Source: Symsagittifera roscoffensis (lineage: Eukaryota; Xenacoelomorpha; Acoela; Convolutidae). Taken from it: a stretch of 60,000 nt of DNA. Shown in pieces: positions 1-11,249 of this stretch. The position numbers and the translations under genes were made by a program. The stretch lies in NCBI RefSeq assembly GCF_963678635.1, contig NC_087069.1, positions 14,422,660-14,482,659 on the forward strand, written 5' to 3'. Positions within the stretch are counted from its first letter, which is position 1. Each line of letters begins with the position of its first letter. The notes beneath the pieces are model-generated. The model saw only the letters and a list, made by a program, of their open reading frames with translations, was not told where the DNA came from and did no database searches.

Positions 1-470
1 GGTTACGAACACAACCCAAAAATTTTGAGAAATTAAAATGTAAAAAATCAATATTTTTGGTTTATGGAAATCGCTAGTCATACAATTTCCAAATATGAAA
101 AAATACTAATCATAGACCTTTCATGCAATTTTCTGTACCATATATGAAAAATGTATGACTAGCATTTTTGGTCAACCCGGGCTACCCTAAAATTCTTTTA
201 AAGGTCCCTACGGCACATGTATTTTAAAGTTTTTTTTTTTTAGAAAAAACGCAATTTTTTGGTCGAAACTTTCAAAAAAAGTCTAAAAACGTCTTTTTTG
301 TCCTGTTTTTTTTTTAAAAAAACTTTTGAGGCACAGATACTTTTATCAAACTGGGGTATTTATAGCGTTCTGGGAGCGCTCGGAAAATCAATTTGTATGG
401 CCTAAAAGAAAAATTTCGACATCTTTTCAAATTTTTTTAAACCCCCCCCCCTGCCACTTGCCCAGCAAAA
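1..470. repeat. Relic of the GC-tract MITE family with flanking dispersed repeat
   Basis: Positions 165-180 carry the phrase GTCAACCCGGGCTA, which recurs in related form near 38,970 and 44,140. Positions 350-460 (GTTCTGGGAGCGCTCGG, then a run of C) resemble the interior of the MITE relic near 13,800-13,880. No terminal inverted repeat is recognisable, so this is an old fragment. No coding signal was found here. Confidence 0.4.
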
Positions 471-739
471 AGGTATCGTCTTGATTCCTTTTTTCACTCC
501 ATGAAGTAAAATTTCGCATCTGAAACAAGTATAAGAAACTATATCGGAGAAGTTAAATTCTAGTCGAGGTCCGCAACTCAATTCAAAACCCAAATTGGAT
601 AGTCCGATCCCGATTGAATTTGCCAAAGTGTGAACAGAAAGTCGTGGAGGCCGGAAATTGGGCCGCCAAATTGTGATCGAACCAAAAATAGGTCGAGAAA
701 AAGTGGACACTAAGTGGTGAAAGTAAGTATAAATAAATG

Positions 740-1570
740 AAAATTGAATCAAAGTCAAAGATGTCGTGAAGTTTAGGCGTCAAGTCGCGAAAGTCTGGAA
801 ATCTGGAAAAAGTGACGAAAATCTGGGCATGAAGTCGCAGAAGTCTGCACACAAATTCGCAAAAATCTAGGGGAAAAAGTCCCGAAAGTCTGGACATATG
901 GAAGAAAGTGGCAAAATTTTGAGCATCAAGTCGCAAAAATCTGGACATAAACTTGCGAAAGCCTGGGCACAAAGTCCTGAAAGTCTTGACATCTGGAATA
1001 AAGTGATGAAATTTTGGGCATCAAGACGCAAAAGTCAAGAGGATAAGATCCTGAAAGTCTGGATTTCTTGAAGAAAGTGGCGAAATTCTGTGCATAAAGT
1101 CGCAAAAGTCTGGGTATAAAGTCGTCAAAATCTGGGCAAAAAGTTCTGAAAGTCAGGACATCTGAGCACAAAGTCTCGAAACTCTGGACATCTGGAAGAA
1201 AATGACAAAAATCTGGGCAATAAGTTGCAAAATTCTGGACATCGCGCGAAAGATTTGAGCATAAAGTCGCAAAAGAATGGTTATAAAACCGCAAAAAGTA
1301 GACATAAAATCGTAAAACAATAGACATAAAGTCGCAAAAAAGTGAAAAAAAGTCGCATTAGAGTGGTTATAATTTCGCAAAAAGTAGACATAAAGTCGTA
1401 AAAGAATAGACATAAAGTTACAAAGAGTAGACAGAAAGTCGCAGAAGAGTAGAATAGAATTAAAGTAGCAAAAGAGTAGATATAGAGTCGCAAAAGAGTT
1501 ACACATAAAGTCTCAAAAGAGCGGTCTTAATCTTTCAAAAGAGTAGACATAAAGTCACTATTCGTGGTCC
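740..1570. repeat. Degenerate short tandem repeat, AAAGTCGCAAAAGTCTGGACAT type
   Basis: The sequence is a chain of diverged units of about 20-27 bases built on AAAGTCGCAAAAGTCTGG. In the left half the units read GTCTGGACATCTGGAAGAAAGTGGCGAAA; in the right half they read AAAGTCGCAAAAGAGTAGACAT, so there are two subfamilies. The overlapping minus-strand open frames here are by-products of a stop-poor repeat and are not genes. A shorter related patch occurs at about 36,090-36,240. Confidence 0.75.
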
Positions 1571-2366
1571 TAAATTTTTGAAAGTCTGGAAAAGTGCAAG
1601 AAAAGCAAAATCGACACGACCTTGAAAGTTAAGACAAAAACTCTGCGCATGATCTCAAACAATATTCAAGAAGCGATATCCATTGGAGAACAAGGAAAAA
1701 TCAGGCGGTCTTAAAACAACAATGGCGATGGTTCGACGGCGGTTTTTTATTCAGATCAATTCAAAATCATCGATTCATAATAAAGCTGTTCAAAATGGAG
1801 GTTTTACCCAAAAAATATTGGCAAATCATTTCAAAGACAATCCTAACTGTTTGCAATGAACGTGAGAGCAAAATTTCATCATTCCGTATTGTTTTATTGT
1901 CAAGTATAAAAAGAGCAACGATCGCAGAACACTCACAAAAGGATAGCCGATTACTGTGCAAGTAGCACAGAATGTTCGAACATAGTCTTATAAAATACAA
2001 CCTGAAAAATTTTTTTTTTCAAATTAGTGTCGTTTGTTTCTTCGTAGTGAGAAAAAACGATCTGAAAGAAAATATAGTACTTTACTACGCATATTGAACA
2101 GTCATTGTGAAGTAGAAAAAATGGAAAAACATTTCTATAGAACAATGACAAAAAAATAAGAAAAAAAAATCAAAAAGTAATTTTTTTCAAACCTTTTACT
2201 TGCAGTTTAACATTTTTTTGATTCCACAAAAGCGCTAAAATTACGAAAAAAAACTCCACTGGAAAAAAAACTATTTTTTACAGCTTAAATTAAATCTTGC
2301 AAGCTTTTACGCTCTTAAAGAATGCAATTGTAAGCCCGCTAGCTCACTGTACACGCTCTAATTTAG
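1571..2366. repeat. Dispersed repeat copy (part of a ~770-bp family) and unassigned DNA
   Basis: From about 1,936 to 2,330 the sequence matches two other places in the window, near 15,024-15,440 and 16,438-16,860. The shared landmarks are a phrase like GTAAGTAGCACAGAATGTT, a T/A-rich patch and GTGTCGTTT. The copy is diverged and AT-rich. The bases before 1,936 hold nothing I can identify. Confidence 0.55.
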
Positions 2367-2543
2367 ACGCTCGAGTACCGTTTCCGAGGAGTGCGTAACA
2401 AACATGCTCAAACTGTTGTCGTTTCTCCAGAACAACTTAACGCGAAAGAAAATTCGGTGTTGTTCCAATTACCGTTAGTGACATTGCAATTTGCATGGAG
2501 CTTCAGGGACCATGGAACTTGTAAATGGCTAGTTAATAGGTAG
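2367..2543 (+). CDS. Possible coding remnant or exon, 58 codons, unrecognised
   Basis: Between in-frame stops at 2,364 and 2,541 lies an open frame of 58 codons with no usable ATG near its left end. Its base composition is visibly richer in G and C than the surroundings, and its residues are protein-like (for example RNKHAQTVVVSPEQLNAKE, then a hydrophobic stretch ending in AWSFRDHG). A pyrimidine-rich CTCCAG at about 2,447-2,452 could be a splice acceptor inside it. I do not recognise the protein. It could be an exon, a decayed transposon frame or chance; it is short, so confidence is low. Confidence 0.3.
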   Translation, partial: TLEYRFRGVRNKHAQTVVVSPEQLNAKENSVLFQLPLVTLQFAWSFRDHGTCKWLVNR

Positions 2544-2691
2544 TAATTGCACCTAATATTCTGCGAAACCTAGTGACTATTTTTGATTTTTGCTTGAAAA
2601 CAATTAAAAATTTGAGTTCATACATACTTTGTACCGTAGATAGTAAACTCCAGCTCCAGCGAATTAATCAATGATGGATCTTTTTTTATAG

Positions 2692-2776
2692 CCCTTTCCA
2701 AACTGTCACACGTCCGTTTGCTGGAGCAGCCAATGGAAAAACTGATCTTGAAGAAAGTAAATACAATAGTGGGCAA
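2692..2776 (+). CDS. Possible short internal exon, unrecognised
   Basis: A T-rich acceptor ending TTTTTTTATAG abuts this 85-base segment, and the donor GTATGT follows directly. Two of three frames are open, reading either LSKLSHVRLLEQPMEKL or PFQTVTRPFAGAANGKTDLE, so the frame is undecided. The composition is less AT-rich than the flanks. It lies about 150 bases after the open frame ending at 2,543, and the two could belong to one gene. No family is recognised. Confidence 0.25.
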
Positions 2777-4230
2777 GTATGTAACTTCAAAAAACTAAGT
2801 TTGGTGACTCATTTCGTGATATTTATTTTGCAAAAATTAGACATTCAGATTCAATCAGATAGTTTCCAGGATAATTCTTAACTGAAACAATCTCCGCTTT
2901 ACGGTTTCATTTCTGTCCGTAAACGTTTCAGACCTGTTTCACTCGTAAAACAACAAAAAAATCTAAATATGAAAACCGAAATTATCTTTAATACCATAGT
3001 TTTAAACTTTAATTACTCTGATTTGTCCAAACTCCTCCTAGGTTATTTCTAAAATGTATCCTGAAACTAAATGAGTTCCATTTGAAACTTGTCTGAACCA
3101 TGTCTGAAAACATATTATTTTAAAATTGAAGATCCGAAGGACCAAATTAAATGTTTTTCCGAAACCAACAATTGTTTTGTGACTTAACAGTTTGAAATTA
3201 TCTCAATTGGCATAAAATGAAACTTTTCCCAAGTATCTTATAGTTCTTGCTCTCATTAGGACGAAAACATTTCTTTTTCTCATAATACAAAAAAAAGTCG
3301 ACCAAATCAGGAAAACTGAAAAAAATTGTTTCCAAATAAGTTTTCATATTAAGGTTTGCTGGAAAAATTAATCAAAAGATAAAACATAGCTTTCAAAAAA
3401 TTAAGCTGGGTGTTTTGAAACAAGTTCTGTGAACAACTTTTTTAAAGAAAATTCCAAAGAAATCATAATTGAATTGACAAATTGTATACTTTTCAGTCCT
3501 TCTTAAAACGAAAATGGCACTGCTCTCTGGCGCGATTGTAGGATTTTTCCGGTGGGGGGGGGGGCGGATTTTTGGAAAAACAGCAGCAAAAATTGAATTC
3601 ATTTATCAACAAAAATTAAACACATTTGTACAAAAGTAAGTCTGCAAATTTTTGCGGCAAATTTGTCTATGACATCATGAGCCTTTGTTTCTACTTCTTT
3701 ATGGATGTATATTGAAGCTAAACTCGATCAGCGATCTTATTTCATATTAGATCGAAATTAGTTCTTCAGCAGTTTCATACGGGGTAGTTTTGAACGGGGT
3801 ATATTTACTATGAACGAGGCAGGTTGACAGGTTGTCTCGAGTCTAAAATGAATCTGATTTGAGGCCTCAAAATTCGACTCATTTTCACATCTAAACTTTT
3901 TCACACCTCTAGTACTTTCACATCTCTGCTAAAAATGGACCGCCGCTGAAAATTTTTTTTGAAAGAAAAACACAGGGAATACGCTTTGGGTTGCAACGGT
4001 GTCAACTTCCTGAGTGAGAGCGAGAGTGTCTGCGCCCGCCTCTACTCCCCTAAAACCGCTGCTGACTGCTCTATGGAGTTTATGTCAATCAGGAAAATTT
4101 CAAGTCAATCAGGAAAATCTTCCGTAAGTCTCGCATCGGAAAACTTTTTTTACTTGAATACAATTTAAATTTCATGGCTTATCTTCATAAAAAGTATTTT
4201 CTCGCTTGCTTTACTCGTTCGAAATTAGAC
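2777..4230. other. No gene recognised; one G-tract MITE relic and one GC-rich patch
   Basis: A run of G followed by CGGATTTTTGG near 3,552-3,576 looks like the end of a MITE of the CAGGGGCGGAT type, but no partner end was found. At 3,985-4,095 there is a conspicuously GC-rich patch (GAGTGAGAGCGAGAGTG and following) in an AT-rich setting. A 69-codon frame crosses it, but it starts at a TTG and shows no recognisable features. Confidence 0.4.
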
Positions 4231-4279
4231 TAAAAATCGAATCGATTTCAAATCGATATTTCTCGAAAATGAGAAAACC

Positions 4280-4480
4280 TATTTGTTTTTTTTTCTAGTT
4301 TTGTTTGAATCACGACTGAAAGAGTTTTAATTTGATATATCTCTCGACCCATTCCAATGATTATTTGTGCTCCCTGATTTTGCGTGGAAAAAAAATAGAA
4401 AAAACTATAACACACGAATACAAACATTTTTCCCATTTTCAATAGTCGGAGCAACAACTATTCTCGTCTTACCTGTACTC
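4280..4480. repeat. Dispersed repeat copy (right part of the ~770-bp family)
   Basis: The phrase ACGACTGAAAG..TTTTAATTTGATATATC and the later CTGATTTTGCGTGGAAAAAA followed by CCCATTTTCAAT are shared, with divergence, with positions 16,905-17,045. A shorter piece is shared with about 15,485-15,560. This is therefore a separated fragment of that family. Confidence 0.55.
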
Positions 4481-4758
4481 AGAAATATTCTCAATAAAAT
4501 ATTTCATGAAGACTCTGTGTTTCAAAAACCGCAAAGTGTTTTCATGAATTGTTTGTGACTCGGCTCTGGCAATATCATAGATTGTATCAGCACCATTTAA
4601 ATCTATTCAAACTCATTTTAAAGGCAATTTAAGCGTAAAAATTCGTTTAAATCCATTTTAATTAATTCAATTCACATATCTAAATGAGCTTTTCTTGCAA
4701 ATGATCTTTCCAGGTTATTGTTCTTAGCTCGAAAGCGAAATAAATTCTTTGTATGAAA

Positions 4759-4893
4759 TTAGTGGCGAAGTTTTTGAATAATTGGCACTTGATAAGAGCT
4801 ATCAACTAATTCATTCGCTTCATCCCCAACATTTCTCTCAGGCCAGAATTTCTCAAGAGATCGTTTAAAAAGCATCCAAGTTTGTCTATCAGA
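4759..4893 (-). CDS. Exon-like segment of a minus-strand paralogue (matches exon at 30.9 kb)
   Basis: On the minus strand an open frame of 44 codons ends at a TAA (4,761-4,759). A possible acceptor (CTGATAG) gives an exon start at 4,885, and a possible donor (CAA, then GTGCCA) gives an end at 4,789. The residues LEKFWPERN followed by an acidic ..DEANEL resemble the plus-strand exon at 30,911-31,117, where WNSVFWNENY is followed by RPD...HELN. The shared FW.E and D...EL spacing is modest but in the right order relative to the other minus-strand pieces. I infer this belongs to a diverged, possibly dead, paralogue of the 19-35 kb gene. Function unknown. Confidence 0.35.
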   Translation of the reverse strand, partial: SDRQTWMLFKRSLEKFWPERNVGDEANELVDSSYQVPIIQKLRH

Positions 4894-5164
4894 ATTTTAG
4901 AAGGCGTTAGGCGCTATAAAAATTTCATCGATCGATTTTTTTTCAAATCTCATTTCGACGCAAAGAACCAAAATTTGAAGGACCGAATTCAAGTTAAACT
5001 TGATGTTTCCTGGGTCAGATTCCAGCATTATGCGTGCTCGTTCCTTGAGGGTGAGGCATAACTACCCAGTCCAGAGAAAAAAACCAAAAGTATGTTGATT
5101 ATTTTCCTTGTGGATACGATTTTTCTTATCATTCGGTGTCTCCATCAGAACATAATTTTTTCCG

Positions 5165-5353
5165 TCACTGATTTTCTTGATATATTTTTTCAAGAGTTTC
5201 AATCACTTTCTTCATCATAAGATAATACCCAAAAAGAGCCCTCACATTGCTTTTTGAGGTTAAAAAACAGTTAAAATTGTGAGATTGTTGCAAGATGTAC
5301 AATTTTAAATTCTTTTTTTTTCTCAGGGTGTTGAAGTTAGTTGGGATTTCCAA
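5165..5353 (-). CDS. Weak exon candidate of the minus-strand paralogue
   Basis: The minus-strand frame has no ATG at its left end, so only an internal exon is plausible. Its middle reads CFLTSKSNVRAL and its end EKIYQENQ, which can be laid against RYMRSKDVKKM and DYLYEENE of the plus-strand exon at 23,926-24,219. The match is weak on its own. It gains support only because the segment lies between two better matches (5,692-5,470 and 4,885-4,789) in the expected order. It may be chance. Confidence 0.25.
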   Translation of the reverse strand: MEIPTNFNTLRKKKNLKLYILQQSHNFNCFLTSKSNVRALFGYYLMMKKVIETLEKIYQENQ

Positions 5354-5469
5354 ACATTACAAAACTCTGAAGGGTGTCTTACAAACTTATAACAATTCAA
5401 AAGTGTTTCTTTTTTCTATTTTTTTTTCTAATTAGATTCTTAAGCTTATTATGATTCTTAAGATTATTT

Positions 5470-5692
5470 TTACTTGAAGCAACTCGGCTAAAACCAGCAA
5501 TTCGGCTTCTTTAGAAATTACTAAAAGACCACTATTGTATCAAAAGTTGACTTTGGCGTCCATAGCGTGGATGTTCCATTTTGTATCTAACGTATAATGG
5601 GGACTAAGAGGCGCTGACTCTTTGTAGACCAATCTGACTTTTTCGAGCGGCATCACCTCAATGTCGTATTTCGTTACATTTTCATATGCAGG
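5470..5692 (-). pseudogene. Exon-like segment of a minus-strand paralogue with an in-frame stop
   Basis: Read on the minus strand from a plausible acceptor (TTTTTGCCATAG) at 5,692, this frame contains DIEVMPLEKVRLVYKE, then SPHYTLDTKW, then DAKVNF before a TGA at 5,542-5,540. The plus-strand exon at 23,285 has LKLLPIQKVRLV, then NPDYRLSNEW, so the spacing and the KVRLV core agree well. After the TGA the same frame continues with LLVISKEAELLVLAELL, which fits the FRLLCTTREK region of the other copy. The stop suggests a disabled gene or a sequence error. Together with the segments at 9,891-10,112 and 4,789-4,885 it outlines a second copy of the gene on the opposite strand. Function unknown. Confidence 0.55.
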
Positions 5693-6839
5693 CTATGGCA
5701 AAAATTCACAATTTTTTACGTGTAAAAGCATATGCAAAAGTATATGCAAAAGCAGGGGCCTTTTTTAAGTTTCCCACCCCCCTCGTAAAATTAAAAATTT
5801 AAGCTGTCCAAGCATTTTGCATGCAAAAAATGTTGTCGAAATTTGTTCGCCTGTTCACGCTGACACATTTTAGTGCGGTTTATAACAAGAAAATTAATTT
5901 TAATAAACTTTCATCTATTGAATTTCAGAAAAAAATCAAAGAGAGGGACTGAAAAAGTACCAAAAGCAGAAAAAGTAAAGTACAAAATTTCTTTCAAATA
6001 GGGCTGACTTAAAAAACGATTCAAGCATTTATAGTTATTAAAAAAACTTGAAAGATAGCACCATTACAGACTAATATCCAACCCGTTTTCAGCTTTTTTT
6101 TTGTAAAATTTACGATGTGGGAACAAAATCCTACTGCTTATTATGAAACTAAAAACACTAGTTTGAATATAAAATGGGTTAAAAAAATGCCTGGTTTTGA
6201 TCCTGATATTCACGCATTCGAGAACTCATAATCTCGACGCTCGCAAACCTGTTTAACCAAGCGTGAACACTGATGGTTACTTGTGAAAATGTGGTCCAAA
6301 TGCCCGCACTTAATGTTTTCACTTCAACATCTAGCACAATGCTTGCGCTCGACCGAAAAAGAATAGCCCGGACATGGTTTTTTGTTGATGACTTTCTCGA
6401 AATACCGCACGAGCACGGTCGGAATATATCATAATTCGCTCAATCACAGTCAAAACTTGCAGCAAACGCGGTTCAGCCAAACACCCCATAGGGAGCAAAC
6501 AGAGCACGAACACGATCTACTTTTCGAAAAAAACAAACATCATAAAAATTTTAATCAAACGTCAACCCTTTCTTTTATATTTTTAAAGCAAATTGAAAAA
6601 CAGAATTGTCATAAAAGAAGAAAACACAATTAGAAAAAATATTGTATCTCTGCATGTATTTAAAAAAACATTTGACATCTGTAATTCATATAACAGTGCT
6701 CAGGTCTTACTTGACTTCAGATGAGACGGTTCAAATATATCTCACTTGCGACGAGTGAATGGAAAAAATCTACTGTCAGGATTTTTATTGTCAGTCTCTA
6801 CAAAATAACAAAAATAATCGATTATAAGATCGCACACCA
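5693..6839. other. No gene recognised
   Basis: The stretch is AT-rich with scattered direct repeats such as GCAAAAG near 5,730-5,755. A minus-strand frame near 6,331-6,513 looks like a signal peptide at its start, but it begins with GTG and has no splice context, so it is not called. Confidence 0.4.
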
Positions 6840-7080
6840 ACCCCCCCCCCCCCCACCTCTTACTATCTTACTAGAGTTGATGTCCCCCTCACCTCTTACT
6901 AGAGTTGATGTCCCTTACTAGAGTTAGATGTCCCCTAACTAGAGAGAGAGGGGGCACGTCGTGGTTGGGGGTTTCGTGGGGGGATGGTTAAACGTGAGGG
7001 GGTTACGTCGTGGGTTGGGGGGTACGTTAAGGGGGGGGGGTACGTTGGGGGGGGGGGGAACTCAAGAGAAACGTTGAGTC
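6840..7080. repeat. C-tract to G-tract simple sequence with short tandem repeats; G-quadruplex-like
   Basis: A run of about 15 C at 6,841 is followed by three imperfect repeats of CTTACTAGAGTTGATGTCCC. The strand bias then flips to G: from about 6,950 the sequence alternates G runs with short linkers such as TACGTT and TTACGTCGTGG. The runs at 7,012-7,058 are long and closely spaced enough to form a G-quadruplex on the plus strand. Confidence 0.7.
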
Positions 7081-7083
7081 TGG

Positions 7084-7330
7084 GACCTCGACCCGGGAAG
7101 ACCGCTCAAAAACCGCTCAAAAACCGCTCAAATCTTGCTTGAAAAACCGTTCAAAAATCACCGCAAGAAATGAGCGGTTTTTGAGCGGTTTTTTAAGCAA
7201 GATTTGAGCGGTTTGAGCGGTTTTTCCAAAAAAAACCGCCCAAACCGCTCAAACAGCTCAAATCTTGCTGGAAAACCGCTCAAACCGCTCAAATCTTGAG
7301 CGGTTTTTGAGCGGGATCTCGACCCGGGCA
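7084..7330. repeat. Inverted-repeat cluster of CCGCTCAAA / TTTGAGCGG units
   Basis: About a dozen copies of CCGCTCAAA or its complement TTTGAGCGG are packed here, with ATCTTGCTT and its complement AAGCAAGAT included. The left arm (about 7,112-7,155) and right arm (about 7,170-7,222) are largely complementary around a centre near 7,160, so the strand can fold into a long hairpin. The cluster is bracketed by two direct copies of CTCGACCCGGG (7,087 and 7,318). Confidence 0.75.
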
Positions 7331-9788
7331 ACTCTGACGCTGCTTGATTCTTTTAGTTAAAAACAGTTTAATACTAGACACAAACCAAAACTAAAGTGAA
7401 TTGTGTTGACTAAACTGAAACTTTTCGATACTGCTGAAGCGTGTTTCCCCAGACATCAGTAAAGCAACATTTCATGCAAAGCGTGGTTTTTTAAAAGATT
7501 TTATTGCAATTTAATGGCAAAAACAAAAAATTTATTTGCAATTTTATGGCAATTTCAGGGCAAAAAAATAGATTTTGTTGAGATTATGAGGAGACAAAAA
7601 TAATTTTAGGGCAATTATAATGCAATACAACCTTCAAGAAAATAATCTATTTTCTTTCTATTATAATAGAAAATATTGCCTAAATTGGTTTCTGGAGCAA
7701 AAACACATCAAAATAGAGCTCGATTTCAACGCGTTTGGATCTATTTTTCCTTCAAACATATTTCTGGCAAATTTCAGTTTTTATTCCAAAAATTTCCAGC
7801 TTTTGTGTCAAGTCCCCAAGCAGGTCATTTTTCAAAAATGAAGAGCCAATATTTTAACTAGCTTACAGATTTTATTGAAATAAGCTGTTATAAACAACTA
7901 TAGTTGCTTAAAGTAGCGTTATTCATTATTTCAAAATGAAATTTCCTAATAACTTAGATAAAAGTTTCTGAAAATTGAAAAAATAGACTCGATATTGAAA
8001 AGCTTTCAGTTTCCCATCTGTAACAAAAACCAGGCTCAGATCTTCATCTGACACTTGTTCATCGTCTGGTTATTCCTTTCAGTTTTCAAAGCAGACGCAT
8101 AAATAATTTGAAATCAATTGAAGCTTTTGATGAAATTTTTATTCCGATTTGAAAATAAAGAAATTTTACTATTAGTCGAGAAAATGGAAAGTTCAAACTT
8201 ATGCATCTTTGTGCTCTGCAATACTTGTTAACGACTAGGTAAACACCAAAAAAAATTGACGAAATCAAAAAAAGAACAAAAAGATCAGAAAGAGCAAATG
8301 TTCGATTCAATAAAAATTGTTTCCAAGTAAAATCGTTTTACGTACAAATCTACAAATAAAAATGTATACAAAAACTTCAACTGAGAGAACGTCATAAGAC
8401 TAATTTAAACCTGTTTTCAGGCGTCTCAGAGTGAAAATCAGATTTGTTTTTTGGATGCCTTCGAGTTTAGGGGAAAAATCTTGCGATGAGAGCCCAACGT
8501 GCTCACAAAAGACACAAGGGTAAACGTTTTACCGTTTCAAAGAAAAAGAAATTTAGGGTTTACCAGAATAATAATAATAAACATCTCAAAAAACGTCTTC
8601 AAAAATCAACGAAAACGCCAATTTCTGTAAAAAATATAGTTAAACTACAAAACTGCGTAATTATCAGTTCACTATTAGCTTGCTTTTTGAGTGCAAGTTT
8701 CAGTTTACAAGCAATGTTTTTCCATCCCCCAGAAGCCCTAAAATCATGTTTTTTTAAAAGATTTTCTTTATAATTTTTGATGTTTTTTATAGTATTTCAA
8801 GCTAATTTATATCAAACTAAGCAAGCCAATCAAGTGGCAAAGTTTTGAAATTTTCCAAATGGTTTCGTAGCATGAGCTGGAGTGCAAACATTATGGTTTT
8901 TAGGCAAGCTTTTTACCAAAAAAAAATCCTTTTCAAGCAGGTTCAGTATCTCATTTTACCAGCTCATTCGGAAAAATACGCATAGGTATGTAGTTGGATC
9001 TTAGCTAATTATCAACAAAAGGAGAAATTCGTTGTTCTTGTTCGCAGGTAATGATTTGAACAAAAAAATGGCACCTAATGTCTATCGTTGAAGTGCAATT
9101 GAAATGATGTTTGACTAAAAAATTCACTTAGAAAAAGAAAGTTTTTAAATTCAGTTGATTTGCGTGGCTAAGCAATTTTTTCAATATCAGATCATGCTTT
9201 TTAGCTGATGTTGAAGAAAGAGGAAAAGTCATTTTAACACAACCACTTTGCCATAATTGATCATTTTTTGCTCGTCAAACGTAAATTTTTGGAGAGGTTG
9301 AGGCTTATATCTCTAATCTTTTTAAATTAAATAGCAATTTTTGCAAACTTCATAACCATCGAATTTCGTACAAATAGTTCCAGGATAAAAGTCAACAATT
9401 ACGCAGATTTTTCTTTGACCATTATTGCGCTCAAGGCTACCGACTTTTCAAGCGATTTGCTTTGACTAAAAAATCTTATATTTTTGTAGAAAACCAAAAA
9501 TTTTTTAATCTTCAGTTTTTTTATTCAATCAAATTTGAAATCAAATCGAAAACAAAATTTTGGATCTTCTTAACAATTATCTAGTTACTAATTACTAAAG
9601 AGCTGCCACCCCTAAAAACAGTTAATTAGCTTTAGAGCTTTTCATTCATAGTTCAAATTTTGCTGCCGTCTTATCGGTCGAAAATTACGCTAACTTATTT
9701 TAGTCATCAATTACCCACCCCCCCTTGCTTCAAAAGGGGGCGACGGTAGTTTTTAAGTAGACTCAACATGTTTTTATACCGTTATTTT
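7331..9788. other. No gene recognised
   Basis: AT-rich sequence without long repeats or convincing frames. A 95-codon frame from an ATG at 8,486 has a basic N-terminus and a hydrophobic C-terminus, but its composition matches the background. A small hairpin (CCCCCTT...AAGGGGG) lies at about 9,720-9,741. Confidence 0.4.
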
Positions 9789-9890
9789 TCAAAAATTAGA
9801 TATAACAAAAAAAATCAAACAAAATCGCTTGTGTTTGATGCCTGATATACGAGCAGTGAGCTGGCTTTTTTGTTTTTTGAGGTTTCCAAC

Positions 9891-10112
9891 CTGTTTTTTG
9901 AGGTGGAGTGCAGCTAGTTCTTTGATACCAATGTCCCACATTAAAATTTCAAGCTCCAATTGTACTTTTCCATTAAATTGACGGAGGTCATTAGACTTCA
10001 CTGATTTTGGGTCCAGATGCACCAGTGGTAGGAAATGGAATTTGAATTCTGTGTTGTGTTTGAATATCGGGAACAACTGGTCTTTATAAGTCACTGCAAT
10101 GAGAGATTTCAT
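9891..10112 (-). CDS. Exon of a minus-strand paralogue: N-terminal module of the secreted protein family
   Basis: The minus-strand frame begins MKSLIAVTYKDQLFPIFKH and later reads LPLVHLDPKS, QLELEILMW and ELAALHL. Laid against the plus-strand exon ending at 19,802 (VFKHRT, KPLGFLIPGS, QLLFDIEMW, VVAHHF), the landmarks FKH, PL..L.P.S, QL..I.MW and A.H line up with almost no gaps, at roughly 30 percent identity by eye. A CAG just before GTTGGA gives a donor at 9,890, so the exon would end near 9,891; the frame itself runs on to 9,789. An acceptor (CATTGCAG) lies 16 bases inside the ATG, so the true 5' edge may be 10,097. No signal peptide is seen here. I infer a second family member in opposite orientation; function unknown. 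Confidence 0.5.
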
Positions 10113-11245
10113 AATCGAAACTTCCCGAACAAATTATAAGGTCAATTCTTTTTTTTCCATAGATTTTATTTGATGAACATTTTTAGTACTACTGTTAAAT
10201 CTTTCTTATAATTTTTGCAAGAGAGGAAGAAAGAAAATATAAGATTCGTCAAAAAATTTTTCCTTTAGGCTGCTTGAAAAACCTGAGTCAACCTGTTTTT
10301 TCAATTTTCCGATTTTTCAGTTTTTAAATTTTTTAATGCCTACGTTTTGTACATAAGCTTACGATGCTAAGGCTTGCTAGTTTTTCTCTGAAGCTATTAG
10401 AACTCTCAACCAAGCCCTTCGTACTGAAACTTTCTTACTGTGATTTGAATAACAAACTATTTCTGCATAAATTGTGAAAAATCCCTGCAAGTATTGTCTT
10501 GGAATCTACTTCGTAGTCTTGATTTCCTGTTTCAATCTTGTCAGCAGATCTAGTTTCCGGTATGGAGTTTTCCAAACTTTCAGATACAGCGTCTAAAACT
10601 CAAAATCTTAAGTTATCCGATCAAAACGAAACACAAAAACTGTTTCAATTGAGGCTAAATATCTGTTTTAAATCAAAACTGTAACGATAAAGTTTTTTCT
10701 TTTACGGTAGAAAATAAGGTATATAACTTTCGTTACAAGGCCAAACTGAGCCCCCTGTGAATTGTTAGCGGATTCTGCAACAATGACACTACTCCACTTA
10801 ATCTTCTTTTGTTTTTTTCCTTTCTTTGATCGCTCCGACAAAAACTTAAAATGTTATAGGACATTTCTCTGGAATCCGGGAACATAGAGACACAAAACTG
10901 TGCGTCTATCCAGTGCATAGCTTGGGCTCGTAATGTTAACGGCTTGAGGTATGATTATTCAATTTTTTTAGTGAGATGCCCTTGTCCCAAAAGAATGATG
11001 CAAGCCTGCTCGTGTCAGAGCAAAACCCTGAATGCTTCGACTGCACTATAAACACTATGAAATAGTTTTCAGTGGAAAAACTTGCAAAATATTTACTTAC
11101 AAAAGAAAAAAAAAGTGTTTTTTTTTCAGTTTTTATGATCATTCTCCCACACTCAATATAATCCACGAAATTATAATTTTCGTTCCTATTATCCCAGCAA
11201 TTACGGCGAAAAACCAGCCATAGCTAAATTGGAAAAAAGCCGGAT
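10113..11245. other. No gene recognised
   Basis: AT-rich intergenic or intronic sequence. Small frames on both strands between 10,733 and 11,223 have background composition and no splice or domain support. Confidence 0.4.
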
Positions 11246-11249
11246 TTTT

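Noticed and set aside
583-1506. Overlapping minus-strand frames rich in Phe, Cys and Arg
   Set aside because: They are produced by the degenerate AAAGTCGCAAAAG tandem repeat.
6331-6513. Minus-strand frame with a signal-like start
   Set aside because: It begins at GTG, not ATG, and has no acceptor or downstream exons.
8486-8773. 95-codon basic frame with a hydrophobic end
   Set aside because: Composition equals the AT-rich background, and there is no splice or family support.
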